In this document: piece after piece, positions 47,870 to 56,036 of the stretch
Layout of the letters: every line of letters begins with the position of its first letter
Numbering within the stretch: the stretch's first letter is position 1
Source of the DNA: Idiomarina xiamenensis 10-D-4
Lineage (GTDB): Bacteria > Pseudomonadota > Gammaproteobacteria > Enterobacterales > Alteromonadaceae
DNA: 64,000 nucleotides
Direction of reading: 5' to 3'
Assembly (NCBI RefSeq): GCF_000299895.1
Contig: NZ_AMRG01000002.1
Location: 62,001 to 126,000 of the forward strand
Program-made: the position numbers and the translations under genes
The notes under the pieces: generated by a model
Seen by the model: the letters and a program-made list of their open reading frames with translations, nothing else
The model's database searches: none
What the model was told of the DNA's origin: nothing

Positions 47870-48943
47870 ATGAAATTTATGGCAGGCGTATTTTTATTGA
47901 TCATGGTACTGATTGGCAGCTTATGGTTTGGTAGCCAGTATCTGTTACAACAACCTCTGCAAGTTAAACAAGCGCAGCTGATTGAAGTGAAGCCGGGCAG
48001 CCATGCGCGCTCGGTGTTGCGGCAATTATCTGACATGAAGATATTGCCTGAGCCGCCAATCACCATCGACGAGATTGACAGCTATTACTGGAGCTCACGC
48101 ATCCAACGTGTTGGCGGTGCTATTCGAGCGGGCGTTTATCAGTTGCAAGTGGGTGATACATTGGCTGACTTTTGGCAACGTTTAAGCGCGGGCGAGCAGC
48201 ATCAATTTCGCGTCACCTTAGTGGAAGGTCAAACGCTGCAACAGTGGTTGCAGCGGCTAGCTGAACAGCCCTATTTGCAGTATGACAGTGCAACGCTGTC
48301 GGCGACACAATTACAGCAGGCAATAGCCGCATCTTCGGATTGGCAAAGCTTGGAGGGCATGTTGTTCCCTGATACGTATAGTTACACCGCTTACACCAGT
48401 GACTTAGTGTTGTTGCGACAGGCTTATCAGCGTATGCAGGACGAATTACAGCAGGTTTGGCAGCAACGTAACGATCAAGTGACCGTTAGCACCCCCTATG
48501 AACTCGTCATTTTGGCTTCGATCATCGAAAAAGAGACCGGCGTCGCCAGTGAGCGCGAACTGGTCGCATCGGTATTTGCAAACCGTATGCGTAAGGGCAT
48601 GCGACTACAATCTGATCCCACCACAATTTATGGTATCAGTGATTTTGACGGTAACTTAACCCGTGCTCACTTGCGTGAAAAAACGCCGTTTAATACTTAT
48701 CGTATCGACGGTTTGCCACCGACGCCTATTGCCATGCCCGGATTAGCGTCATTACAAGCAGCCGCGGCGCCGATTGCGTCTGATTATTACTATTTTGTCG
48801 CTAATGGTAAGGGTGAGCATGTGTTTTCAGAAACGTTGCAGCAACATAACCGCGCGGTTAACCGTTACCAGCGTGGTATTATGCCAGAAGACAACGATGT
48901 AACTCATCATGACGTTAACAACAAGGATTCCGATGAGCGGTAA
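47870..48943 (+). CDS. mltG: Endolytic murein transglycosylase MltG
   Basis: A 357-residue inner-membrane protein (formerly YceG). An N-terminal transmembrane helix (residues 4-22) is followed by a LysM-like region and the YceG domain, with catalytic Glu in [11 protein letters not shown] near residue 222, SDPTTIYG near 255, and [18 protein letters not shown]-like text ([18 protein letters not shown]) near 280. It cuts nascent glycan strands. The 3' end overlaps tmk by 11 bases. Confidence 0.95.
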   Translation: MKFMAGVFLLIMVLIGSLWFGSQYLLQQPLQVKQAQLIEVKPGSHARSVLRQLSDMKILPEPPITIDEIDSYYWSSRIQRVGGAIRAGVYQLQVGDTLADFWQRLSAGEQHQFRVTLVEGQTLQQWLQRLAEQPYLQYDSATLSATQLQQAIAASSDWQSLEGMLFPDTYSYTAYTSDLVLLRQAYQRMQDELQQVWQQRNDQVTVSTPYELVILASIIEKETGVASERELVASVFANRMRKGMRLQSDPTTIYGISDFDGNLTRAHLREKTPFNTYRIDGLPPTPIAMPGLASLQAAAAPIASDYYYFVANGKGEHVFSETLQQHNRAVNRYQRGIMPEDNDVTHHDVNNKDSDER

Positions 48944-49550
48944 ATTTATAGCCATTGAAGGCTTGGAGGGAGCAGGAAAAAGTTCTGCAATTGCCAGTAT
49001 TGTTGCGCATTTGCAGGCTAAAGGTATTCGCCCCGAAACGGTTCGCGAGCCGGGCGGCACGCCGCTGGCTGAGCAACTACGCCAGTTAGTTAAGCAGTCT
49101 TGGCAAGAGCGAGTGAGTCCGCAAACCGAGTTGCTGCTAATGTATGCCAGTCGTGTGCAATTGGTTGATAATGTGATTAAACCCTCATTGGCAAAAGGCC
49201 GTTGGGTTATCGGTGATCGCCACGATTTATCGTCGCGAGCCTATCAAGGTGGTGGTCGTCAACTTGGCGATGAGCTGTTAGTTAACTTAAAACGTTTGGT
49301 GTTAGGTGATTTCCAACCGGATTTAACCTTACTACTCGATGTTGACGAAGAAACCGGTTTACAGCGAGCTCGTGAACGGGGCGAATTAGATCGCATTGAA
49401 CAAGAGCATATTGAGTTTTTTCAACGCACCCGACAACGCTATTTAGCGATTGCTGCGCGTGATCCGCAGATTGTCGTTATCGATGCCAATCAATCTATGA
49501 CTGATGTGCATCAAGCGATTTTACAGGCAATAGAGGCGAAGTTGTTTTAA
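48933..49550 (+). CDS. tmk: Thymidylate kinase
   Basis: A 205-residue P-loop kinase: [15 protein letters not shown] near residue 6, [14 protein letters not shown] near 36, [15 protein letters not shown] near 92 and a LID region [12 protein letters not shown] near 143. The ATG at 48933 has AAGGAT upstream, within the mltG 3' end. It makes dTDP from dTMP. Confidence 0.95.
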   Translation: MSGKFIAIEGLEGAGKSSAIASIVAHLQAKGIRPETVREPGGTPLAEQLRQLVKQSWQERVSPQTELLLMYASRVQLVDNVIKPSLAKGRWVIGDRHDLSSRAYQGGGRQLGDELLVNLKRLVLGDFQPDLTLLLDVDEETGLQRARERGELDRIEQEHIEFFQRTRQRYLAIAARDPQIVVIDANQSMTDVHQAILQAIEAKLF

Positions 49551-49552
49551 TC

Positions 49553-50521
49553 ATGCGTTATCCGTGGCTAAGAGATAGTTGGCAACAATTGATGCAAGCC
49601 TTGCAGCAGCAACGGCTGGCACATGCTATTGGTATTTTGTGGCAGCCCGAATTGGCTACCGATAACTTGCTGCAAACCTTATCACAACGGCTACTGTGTC
49701 TTACTCCAAAGCCATTGAGTGCTTGTGGAAAGTGTAAATCCTGTCAACTTTTTCAGGCTGGCACGCACCCGGACTTTTATCGTTTGGGCGAAGCTGATGC
49801 GCGTATTGGTGTTGACGATATCCGTCAGTTATCGACGCGTTTATCGTCTACGGCAAATCAGGGACAAAGCAAGGTAGCCCTGTTGATGCGGGCAGAGCAA
49901 ATGACTGATGCTGCCGCCAATGCGTTATTAAAAACCTTAGAAGAGCCGACCGACGATACTTATATTGTGGTTGCACCAAGCCGCTACGGGCAGCTGCTGC
50001 CGACTATCGCGAGTCGCTTACAGCGTTATCAGGTACAGCCACCGAAACGCGATATACTGCAACAATGGCTAGCTCAATATAGTGGTCAGGTTGCCATTGA
50101 CGAGTCGGTTTTACAGCGTTTTACGGAGCGGCCATTGGCGGCACTAGCGTATTTGCAACAAAGCGATACTGAGGTAACGGATCATACCGAACAGTTACTC
50201 TTGGCATTAGTGCAACAACAGCCGTGGCCAACGCTAAACGATCGTGAACAGGCGGGAGATTGGTTGCAAGCCAGTATAGAAACGCTGCAAGAGCTGGTGC
50301 GAGTCAGTTCAGCTTTGAACCACCAACAGTTACGCTATCCGCAGTTACAGACAGCGATTAAACAATGGTTAATACAAGCGGCTGTCGATGTGGATAGTTT
50401 GCAGCATTGGTTACATCAGGCGCAGCAACTATTGCGTTGGCAGCATGAACAAAAAGGACTGGCTATCAATCTGTTATTACAGCAGCAATGGCTGACATGG
50501 CAGCATGGTCAACGCTGGTGA
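49553..50521 (+). CDS. holB: DNA polymerase III subunit delta'
   Basis: A 322-residue clamp-loader subunit with the zinc module CLTPKPLSACGKCKSCQ near residue 48, GVDDIRQL near 85, and ANALLKTLEEPTDDTYIVV near 122, including the SRC-like SRLQRY near 157. As usual for delta' its P-loop is degenerate. The C-terminal third is very rich in Gln, a bias seen across this genome. The pilZ gene overlaps its 3' end. Confidence 0.93.
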   Translation: MRYPWLRDSWQQLMQALQQQRLAHAIGILWQPELATDNLLQTLSQRLLCLTPKPLSACGKCKSCQLFQAGTHPDFYRLGEADARIGVDDIRQLSTRLSSTANQGQSKVALLMRAEQMTDAAANALLKTLEEPTDDTYIVVAPSRYGQLLPTIASRLQRYQVQPPKRDILQQWLAQYSGQVAIDESVLQRFTERPLAALAYLQQSDTEVTDHTEQLLLALVQQQPWPTLNDREQAGDWLQASIETLQELVRVSSALNHQQLRYPQLQTAIKQWLIQAAVDVDSLQHWLHQAQQLLRWQHEQKGLAINLLLQQQWLTWQHGQRW

Positions 50522-50817
50522 TTGAGTATCAGTTTCCGTCAATAGCTGCATTAACAGCCAGCTACGGTGACTTTTTTGAAGGCGGCGTGTTAGCGATTGC
50601 AGCCACGCAGCTATCTGCTGCGCAAGCACAACTTGGGCATTCATTTAAAATACGTATTGGTTTACCTAACCAGCAATGGTTAACGGCGCAGGTCGAAGTG
50701 ATTGCGTTAGCGCAAGGTGCTCAGCAGTGGCCTTGGCTGCTATTGCGTTTTATTGACCCGAGTGAACAAACACAGCAGTATATCGACGCATTTTTAAGTC
50801 ATGCAAAGCCATTCTAA
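50488..50817 (+). CDS. PilZ-domain protein (type IV pilus PilZ position)
   Basis: A protein of up to 109 residues; possible starts are ATGs at 50488 and 50497 (inside holB) or the GTG near 50518. SYGDFFEGGVLAI and IRIGLPNQQWLTAQVEVI follow the strand pattern of PilZ itself. The RxxxR c-di-GMP-binding motif is missing, as in true PilZ, which acts in pilus biogenesis without binding the nucleotide. Position between holB and tatD is the same as pilZ in Pseudomonas. Similarity is weaker than for its neighbours. Confidence 0.75.
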   Translation: MADMAAWSTLVIEYQFPSIAALTASYGDFFEGGVLAIAATQLSAAQAQLGHSFKIRIGLPNQQWLTAQVEVIALAQGAQQWPWLLLRFIDPSEQTQQYIDAFLSHAKPF

Positions 50818-50855
50818 GTATTAAAGCACTCCGTACCCGGAGTAGGAGGACGTTC

Positions 50856-51632
50856 ATGTTTGTTGATTCACATTGCCACCTCGACCGTTTAAAGCTCGAC
50901 GAGTTTGGCGGTGACTTGGCTGCTGTGGTGAGTCAGGCTGAAGCTGCTGGGGTAGAGCGTATGCTTTGTGTCAGTGTCACCTTGGACGAGTATCCAAAGA
51001 TGCGAGCGGCGGTTGAGCAATTTGCGCAAGTCTCTATGTCTTGCGGTGTGCACCCGCTTTATGTGGCCGATCAAGCGGTTGATAAAAACGCTTTGCTAGC
51101 GCTTGCTGCTGATCCTCGGGTGGTAGCGATTGGCGAAACCGGTTTGGACTATTTTTACGATAAAGATAGTAAGGCTCAGCAACAAGCGCATTTTGCTAAC
51201 CATGTCGAGGTCGCCGTCGAGCTGAACAAGCCGCTGATCATTCACACGCGTGATGCGCAGCAAGATACCTTATCGATTTTGAAAGCTGGGCAAGCGCAAC
51301 GTTGTCGCGGTGTATTACATTGCTTTACTGAGTCGACCGAGATGGCAAAGCAGGCTATTGATGAACTCGATTTTATGATCTCGATATCGGGCATCGTATC
51401 CTTTCGAAATGCTGAAGCACTGCGTGCTACAGTCAAAGCACTGCCACTTGATAAGCTACTTATCGAGACCGATAGCCCATGGTTAGCACCGGTACCGCAT
51501 CGTGGTAAACAGAATCAGCCCGCTTACGTCGCTGATGTCGCCAAATGGGTCGCAGATGTAAAAGGCGAGCGTTTAGAGACTGTCGCTCGCGTGACTCGTG
51601 AAAACTATTACCAGTTATTCGGTGAGGCATAG
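50856..51632 (+). CDS. TatD-family metal-dependent hydrolase
   Basis: A 258-residue TIM-barrel hydrolase of the TatD/YcfH type. Metal ligands are seen in DSHCHLDRL near residue 4, GETGLDYFYDKD near 91, IHTRDA near 128, LHCFTES near 153 and IETDSPWLAP near 203. These proteins are 3'-5' DNases or RNases in some reports. The position after holB-pilZ matches YcfH rather than TatD of the tat operon. AGGAGG precedes the ATG. Confidence 0.93.
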   Translation: MFVDSHCHLDRLKLDEFGGDLAAVVSQAEAAGVERMLCVSVTLDEYPKMRAAVEQFAQVSMSCGVHPLYVADQAVDKNALLALAADPRVVAIGETGLDYFYDKDSKAQQQAHFANHVEVAVELNKPLIIHTRDAQQDTLSILKAGQAQRCRGVLHCFTESTEMAKQAIDELDFMISISGIVSFRNAEALRATVKALPLDKLLIETDSPWLAPVPHRGKQNQPAYVADVAKWVADVKGERLETVARVTRENYYQLFGEA

Positions 51633-51692
51633 CGGCTAGTCTTACCTGCGCAGTAAAAGCTGTGGGTAACCTGTGTGGAGCGTGCGTACAAG

Positions 51693-51769
51693 TTAGCTAG
51701 ACTAATGTTGCTAAATAAAAATAAATATCCACAAAAATTAGCAATCAGGTTTTTTTTGGCTAGACTAAA
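51693..51769. repeat. Short direct repeat around GCTAGACTAA
   Basis: TTAGCTAGACTAAT (51693-51706) and TTGGCTAGACTAAA (51756-51769) share 12 of 14 bases; the start-to-start distance is 63 bases, about six helical turns. Both contain TAGACT, which could be a weak -10; a TTAGCA lies 17 bases upstream of the second. Confidence 0.5.
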
Positions 51770-51789
51770 AAGTTACTCATTGTTTAAAA

Positions 51790-51945
51790 GTTAAGCAGTC
51801 GCTGAATGGTTTTTTGACAACGTTCGATACCGCCAATCTGGCTCAGCTTTAACCTCTTAAACAGTCACCGAGTTAGCGCACGGCTCATCCATTGAGCCAT
51901 TCCCCTATGCCCGGAACAATCTGGATTGGTTCCGGGCTTTTTTTA
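51790..51945 (+). ncRNA. Candidate small RNA ending at a strong terminator
   Basis: A non-coding stretch carries a GGCTCA/TGAGCC hairpin and then the terminator stem 51909-51945, more than 270 bases beyond the tatD stop, too far to be the ordinary tatD terminator. Possible promoters lie upstream (TAGACT near 51761; TTGACA near 51814). The 5' end is unknown. No known sRNA family was recognised. It could equally be a long tatD 3' UTR. Confidence 0.3.
51909..51945 (+). terminator. Strong intrinsic terminator
   Basis: GCCCGGAAC...GTTCCGGGC, extended by AATC/GATT with a small mismatch, is followed by a seven-to-eight-base T-run. It ends whatever is transcribed from tatD or from the gene-free segment. 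Confidence 0.88.
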
Positions 51946-52117
51946 TCTGTATTTACTTTAGCGATACTCGCGCTGACGTCGTTCGTTACTTAGTCATCTC
52001 AACCGGCAATCTAAATCAGCACAGTCGCGTATGATAATAAACTACGCTTAGTTATCGGTTCAGCGTGACCGCCTTTTCCTAGCGGCAAACATTTTTGATG
52101 CAAGGAGCACAACGATT

Positions 52118-53611
52118 ATGGCCAATCATGTAGAAAGCAATCAACGCCCCGCATACGATACGGTGATTCAGCAAATTGCCGATTATGTATTAAGTTATCA
52201 GCCAGATAGCGACGAGGCATGGCAGACAGCGCGTTATTGCCTGATGGATTCTATAGGTTGTGGTTTATTAGCTTTACGTTTTCCTGAGTGCAGCAAACAT
52301 TTAGGCCCTCTGGTCGCTGGTACCATTGTGCCTGATGGCGCTCGTGTACCCGGTACTGCGTCGCAGTTAGATCCAGTTAAGGCCGCTTGGGATATCGGTT
52401 GTATTATTCGTTGGCTGGATTACAACGACACTTGGCTAGCGGCCGAGTGGGGACATCCCTCAGATAATCTGGGCGCGATTTTAGCGGTCGCTGACCATGT
52501 TTCTCAACGTCGTCAGCGTCAGCAACAAGCGCCGTTAACGATGAAAACCGTTTTACACTACATGATCATCGCCCATGAGATTCAGGGCATTTTGGCACTT
52601 GAAAACAGTTTTAATCGGGTAGGGTTAGACCATGTGGTGTTGGTCAAAGTCGCTTCAACGGCAGTCGCCGCCGCTTTAATGGGGGCCAATCGAGAGCAAT
52701 TAATGTCGGCAATATCTCATGCATGGGTGGACGGTCAGGCATTGCGCACCTATCGGCATGCTCCCAATGCTGGCTCTCGTAAATCCTGGGCAGCTGGTGA
52801 CGCTAGCTCGCGAGCGGTGCGCTTGGCCGATATTGCCATGCGCGGCGAAATGGGCATTCCTAGCGCATTAACGGCGCCGCAATGGGGATTTTACGATGTA
52901 CTCTTTAGTAAAACTAACCGCGATCAGCAACTGAAACCACCCGAGCAACGCCAATTTAAACTAACCCAGCCATTTGCTAGCTACGTGATGCAAAACATTT
53001 TGTTTAAAATTGCTTTTCCCGCCGAGTTTCATGCGCAAACAGCGTGTGAAGCGGCTATCAGTTTGCATTCACAGGTTAAACAACGATTGCAGGATATAAA
53101 GCAAATTACTTTGACGACCCATGAGTCGGCCATCCGCATTATTTCCAAAGAAGGGCAGTTGGCTAATCCCGCTGACCGCGATCACTGCTTACAATATATG
53201 ACCGTAGTCGCGTTGATTTTTGGTGATTTAAAAGCGGAATATTACGAAGACGAATTTCATCAACAACACGCTGATCTGATTGATGATTTGCGCGCACGGA
53301 TCGTTATCAAAGAAAACTCACAGTATAGCCAAGACTATTTAGACCCTGATAAACGTTCAATCGCTAATGCGTTATCTATCACTTTTAACGATGGCAGTGA
53401 AACCGAAACGGTGGCCGTTGAGTATCCGGTCGGTCATCGTAAACGTCGACAAGAGGGGTTACCCCTGTTAACACAAAAATTCCGCCGTAATTTAGCAACG
53501 CGTTTCGCGACACAGCAAAGCCAACATTTATTTGAGCTTTGCAACGATCACGAACGGCTGATAGCAACGCCAGTTGATGAGTTTATGGGCTTATTTAGCA
53601 CTTCTTCATAG
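52118..53611 (+). CDS. prpD: 2-methylcitrate dehydratase (MmgE/PrpD family)
   Basis: A 497-residue enzyme resembling E. coli PrpD throughout: CLMDSIGCGLLAL near residue 43, IRWLDYNDTWLAAEWGHPSDNLG near 98, HEIQGILALENSFNRVGLDHV near 150, WVDGQALRTYRHAPN near 205 and FPAEFHAQT near 300. It acts in the methylcitrate cycle of propionate breakdown. No prpB, prpC, acnD or prpF is near, so it is a detached copy. AAGGAG precedes the ATG. The about 200 bases behind it contain no further gene. Confidence 0.92.
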   Translation: MANHVESNQRPAYDTVIQQIADYVLSYQPDSDEAWQTARYCLMDSIGCGLLALRFPECSKHLGPLVAGTIVPDGARVPGTASQLDPVKAAWDIGCIIRWLDYNDTWLAAEWGHPSDNLGAILAVADHVSQRRQRQQQAPLTMKTVLHYMIIAHEIQGILALENSFNRVGLDHVVLVKVASTAVAAALMGANREQLMSAISHAWVDGQALRTYRHAPNAGSRKSWAAGDASSRAVRLADIAMRGEMGIPSALTAPQWGFYDVLFSKTNRDQQLKPPEQRQFKLTQPFASYVMQNILFKIAFPAEFHAQTACEAAISLHSQVKQRLQDIKQITLTTHESAIRIISKEGQLANPADRDHCLQYMTVVALIFGDLKAEYYEDEFHQQHADLIDDLRARIVIKENSQYSQDYLDPDKRSIANALSITFNDGSETETVAVEYPVGHRKRRQEGLPLLTQKFRRNLATRFATQQSQHLFELCNDHERLIATPVDEFMGLFSTSS

Positions 53612-53813
53612 TAATGGAGTGAGTATCTGGATTAGTACCTAAGATTGGTGCCTGCGGATAGCCAAGACGATAATGGTTGATTGCTCAACCTTTACATGGG
53701 CTAACCGGAACTTTCCTATTTAATTCGACTCTATTGGCGCTACTGGCGGGTGATTCAGGGCATTCAGCCCGCCGGTTTGTTACCGATACAGAATCATAAT
53801 AGGGACGTTGACT

Positions 53814-56000
53814 ATGCCTAGGGTTGCCGCGGAACCGAAATCAAAAATAAAGCTATTACCGACGTTTAGGCAACGATATCGGCGCACGCTAGCGGCTTTT
53901 ATTGTGCTATCGGCCATGTTCAGCGTCGTCGCTATTGCGGCATGGTTTTATACCACATGGCTTAGCCAACAGAACCAGCAACGACAATCGTTAGCACGCG
54001 AGGCAGCAGCATGGCAGACCGCTGTTGAAAGCGAACTGCAGCTGTTTCAGCAGGATTTTGCCGCTTACTTATCAAGCCGTCAGCCGTTACCGGGCTTATC
54101 GTTAACGTCCGCCTCGACGTCACTGACGTCGACGAGCTTGCCCGAAAGTCTACAACGTTGGCCACAAGCTCGATTGCAACGCTTATCGTTGGCGAGCGTT
54201 AATCAGTGGCTGGCGGATGCCGCAAAGTCGCCCGCCGAGCCAGCATCGTCAGCGACTAACGTCAATTGCCCTTGTCGTTGGCTAATAATGCCAGCAACAG
54301 CGGAACGAGTGGCACAGTTAACACTGGTATCGGAAGTCTACGATGGTCAGCTAAGACCCCAATATTTGGCTTTTCAGTTGCCGATTCATGCGTTGGTACA
54401 ACGGGTCGGCAAAATGACTGTGGATAGCCGCTACTTATTCATTGATGGCGATACCGATGAGCTGCTAGCCGAGTTAACCAGCGGCAGCGCGGCACTGGCC
54501 GATTTGCGGTCACAAAGGTTAACTCGTTTACCCGAAAGTGACACCCGTTATCGCTGGCTACAACAGCGTTGGCTGGGCCAGCGGCAACACTTTAGCGCAT
54601 TGCCGAATTTCCCATGGCAGGGCTTGGTGATTGTGCCCGAGACACCGCTGCAACAGACATATATGGCACTGCGACAAGGACAATGGCCAACCACCATACC
54701 GTGCTCACTACTGCATGCCAGTGCAGCGATAGTGCTGCTGTGGTTGCTGTCGAGCATATTGGCAAGCGCGTTATTAGCGCGCCAGCAACGTGCGTTAAGT
54801 GCCGCTAGCCAAGCCTTGCTTGGTCAGCCAGACACTGACATTAACGCGTTATACAGTCGCGAACTTCAGCAGCTTGCTCAAGAGTTGACGTCTAACCAGC
54901 GTCAGCAACAGCAACAACAGTTAGCACTGCAAGAGCAGCAACAGCTCGTCGGTTTGCTTCAACGACATGGCCTGTATCGGCCTTGGCAGTATCAGCCGCA
55001 AACACGTCGAATCACCGTTATGATGGCTGATGCCGAGGGTATCAGTGCGGCCAAAACTTACGCCATCGAACAGTTCGCCGTGTTGCTGGACAAACAACAA
55101 CGGCACGCGGTATTGACCTTCCACTGTCAAACAGAGACACGTGAAACGCTGGCTGATCACATCGACTTTCAGTTACGGGCCACCGCCACTAGCCCAGCAC
55201 GTTGGCTACGAGCATATGCAGTATGCGCCGAATCAGAGAATGGTCAAACGCTGATAAACGGGCTGCATATTGACGTTACTGAGTGGTATCAACAACAACA
55301 GCAGCAACAGCAATTAGTCGCGCAACAACAGCAACAAAACGCTGTTTGGCAGCGCGGCTTACCGCGCTTTGAACAGCTATTGGTGTCGCCATTGCTGGAC
55401 TGGTTAGATCAACTTGAATTGAGTGACGATAGCCTAGCACAGCGCTGTCAGCGGCAGCAGTGGAGTCGTCAGTTACATAATTTGGTTACCTATTTAGCGT
55501 GGCAAATGGACGCGATTGCGCCTGAGGCTGCGGTGGTTAATCTATCAGAATTATTGCAGCAGCTTGACCAACAATTATTACCTTGTGCCGAGCAGCGACG
55601 TCTGACACTGCATTTCGAGGTGCCGGAAGCGGCTTACGCCTGGGCTGACCGTCGTTACTTACGGCTTATTATCCTGAATCTGCTTGATAATGCCATTCAG
55701 CACAGTCCACCGGGTAAAGTTATTCAGGTGAAATTACGCGATCAGCAACAACACTTGTTACTTACCGTGAGTGATGTGGGCGCCGGTATGCCGGCAGAAC
55801 TCGACACACAACAAGCGTTTATTCAATGGCCTGAGTTAGCCAAGCGTGACGAGCCGGTGAGCGCTGTTGGCTTAGGGCTTGCGCTAAGCCGTCATTTAGC
55901 CACCTTACTCAACGCCGACTTGCGCATTGATGAGCAAACACAAAAGGGCTCTCGGGTCTTGCTACAATTACCAAAGATGCCCGACCGCCAATTAAATTAA
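53814..56000 (+). CDS. Membrane-bound histidine-kinase-like protein without a recognisable H-box
   Basis: The 728-residue protein has an N-terminal transmembrane helix (about residues 27-48), a periplasmic sensor region to about 295 with a Ser/Thr-rich stretch, a second helix (about 300-322), a Gln-rich coiled coil, a PAS-like region and a C-terminal HATPase_c domain. The ATPase boxes are intact: NLLDNAIQHSPPG, DVGAGMP and GLGLALSRH. The preceding dimerisation segment reads RGLPRFEQLLVSPLLDWLDQ where kinases have an S-H-E-L-R-T-P-type motif; the phospho-acceptor His is missing. CAA/CAG runs encode Q tracts near residues 365-380 and 495-510. The ATG at 53814 follows AGGGA. No response regulator is adjacent. 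Confidence 0.8.
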   Translation: MPRVAAEPKSKIKLLPTFRQRYRRTLAAFIVLSAMFSVVAIAAWFYTTWLSQQNQQRQSLAREAAAWQTAVESELQLFQQDFAAYLSSRQPLPGLSLTSASTSLTSTSLPESLQRWPQARLQRLSLASVNQWLADAAKSPAEPASSATNVNCPCRWLIMPATAERVAQLTLVSEVYDGQLRPQYLAFQLPIHALVQRVGKMTVDSRYLFIDGDTDELLAELTSGSAALADLRSQRLTRLPESDTRYRWLQQRWLGQRQHFSALPNFPWQGLVIVPETPLQQTYMALRQGQWPTTIPCSLLHASAAIVLLWLLSSILASALLARQQRALSAASQALLGQPDTDINALYSRELQQLAQELTSNQRQQQQQQLALQEQQQLVGLLQRHGLYRPWQYQPQTRRITVMMADAEGISAAKTYAIEQFAVLLDKQQRHAVLTFHCQTETRETLADHIDFQLRATATSPARWLRAYAVCAESENGQTLINGLHIDVTEWYQQQQQQQQLVAQQQQQNAVWQRGLPRFEQLLVSPLLDWLDQLELSDDSLAQRCQRQQWSRQLHNLVTYLAWQMDAIAPEAAVVNLSELLQQLDQQLLPCAEQRRLTLHFEVPEAAYAWADRRYLRLIILNLLDNAIQHSPPGKVIQVKLRDQQQHLLLTVSDVGAGMPAELDTQQAFIQWPELAKRDEPVSAVGLGLALSRHLATLLNADLRIDEQTQKGSRVLLQLPKMPDRQLN

Positions 56001-56013
56001 TCAGTCTGATTGA

Positions 56014-56036
56014 GGCGTGGTTGGATTAGCCACGCC
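56014..56036. repeat. Hairpin spanning the 3' ends of convergent genes
   Basis: GGCGTGG (56014-56020) and CCACGCC (56030-56036) pair around a 9-base loop that contains the stop codon of the NSS transporter gene. There is no T-run on either strand, so it is not a classic terminator, but it is the only structure between the two convergent genes. Confidence 0.5.

Larger units (their letters stand above)
51633..52117. other. Gene-free segment with repeats, hairpins and a terminator
   Basis: The 485 bases between tatD and prpD hold no credible coding sequence. They contain two DnaA-box-like 9-mers with one mismatch each (51661-51669 and 51725-51733), a near-repeat of GCTAGACTAA 63 bases apart, a perfect TTGACA (51814 area), the hairpin GGCTCA/TGAGCC (about 51881-51897) and a strong terminator at 51909-51945. 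The right part must also carry the prpD promoter; a TATGAT (52030-52035) is a possible -10. Confidence 0.55.
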
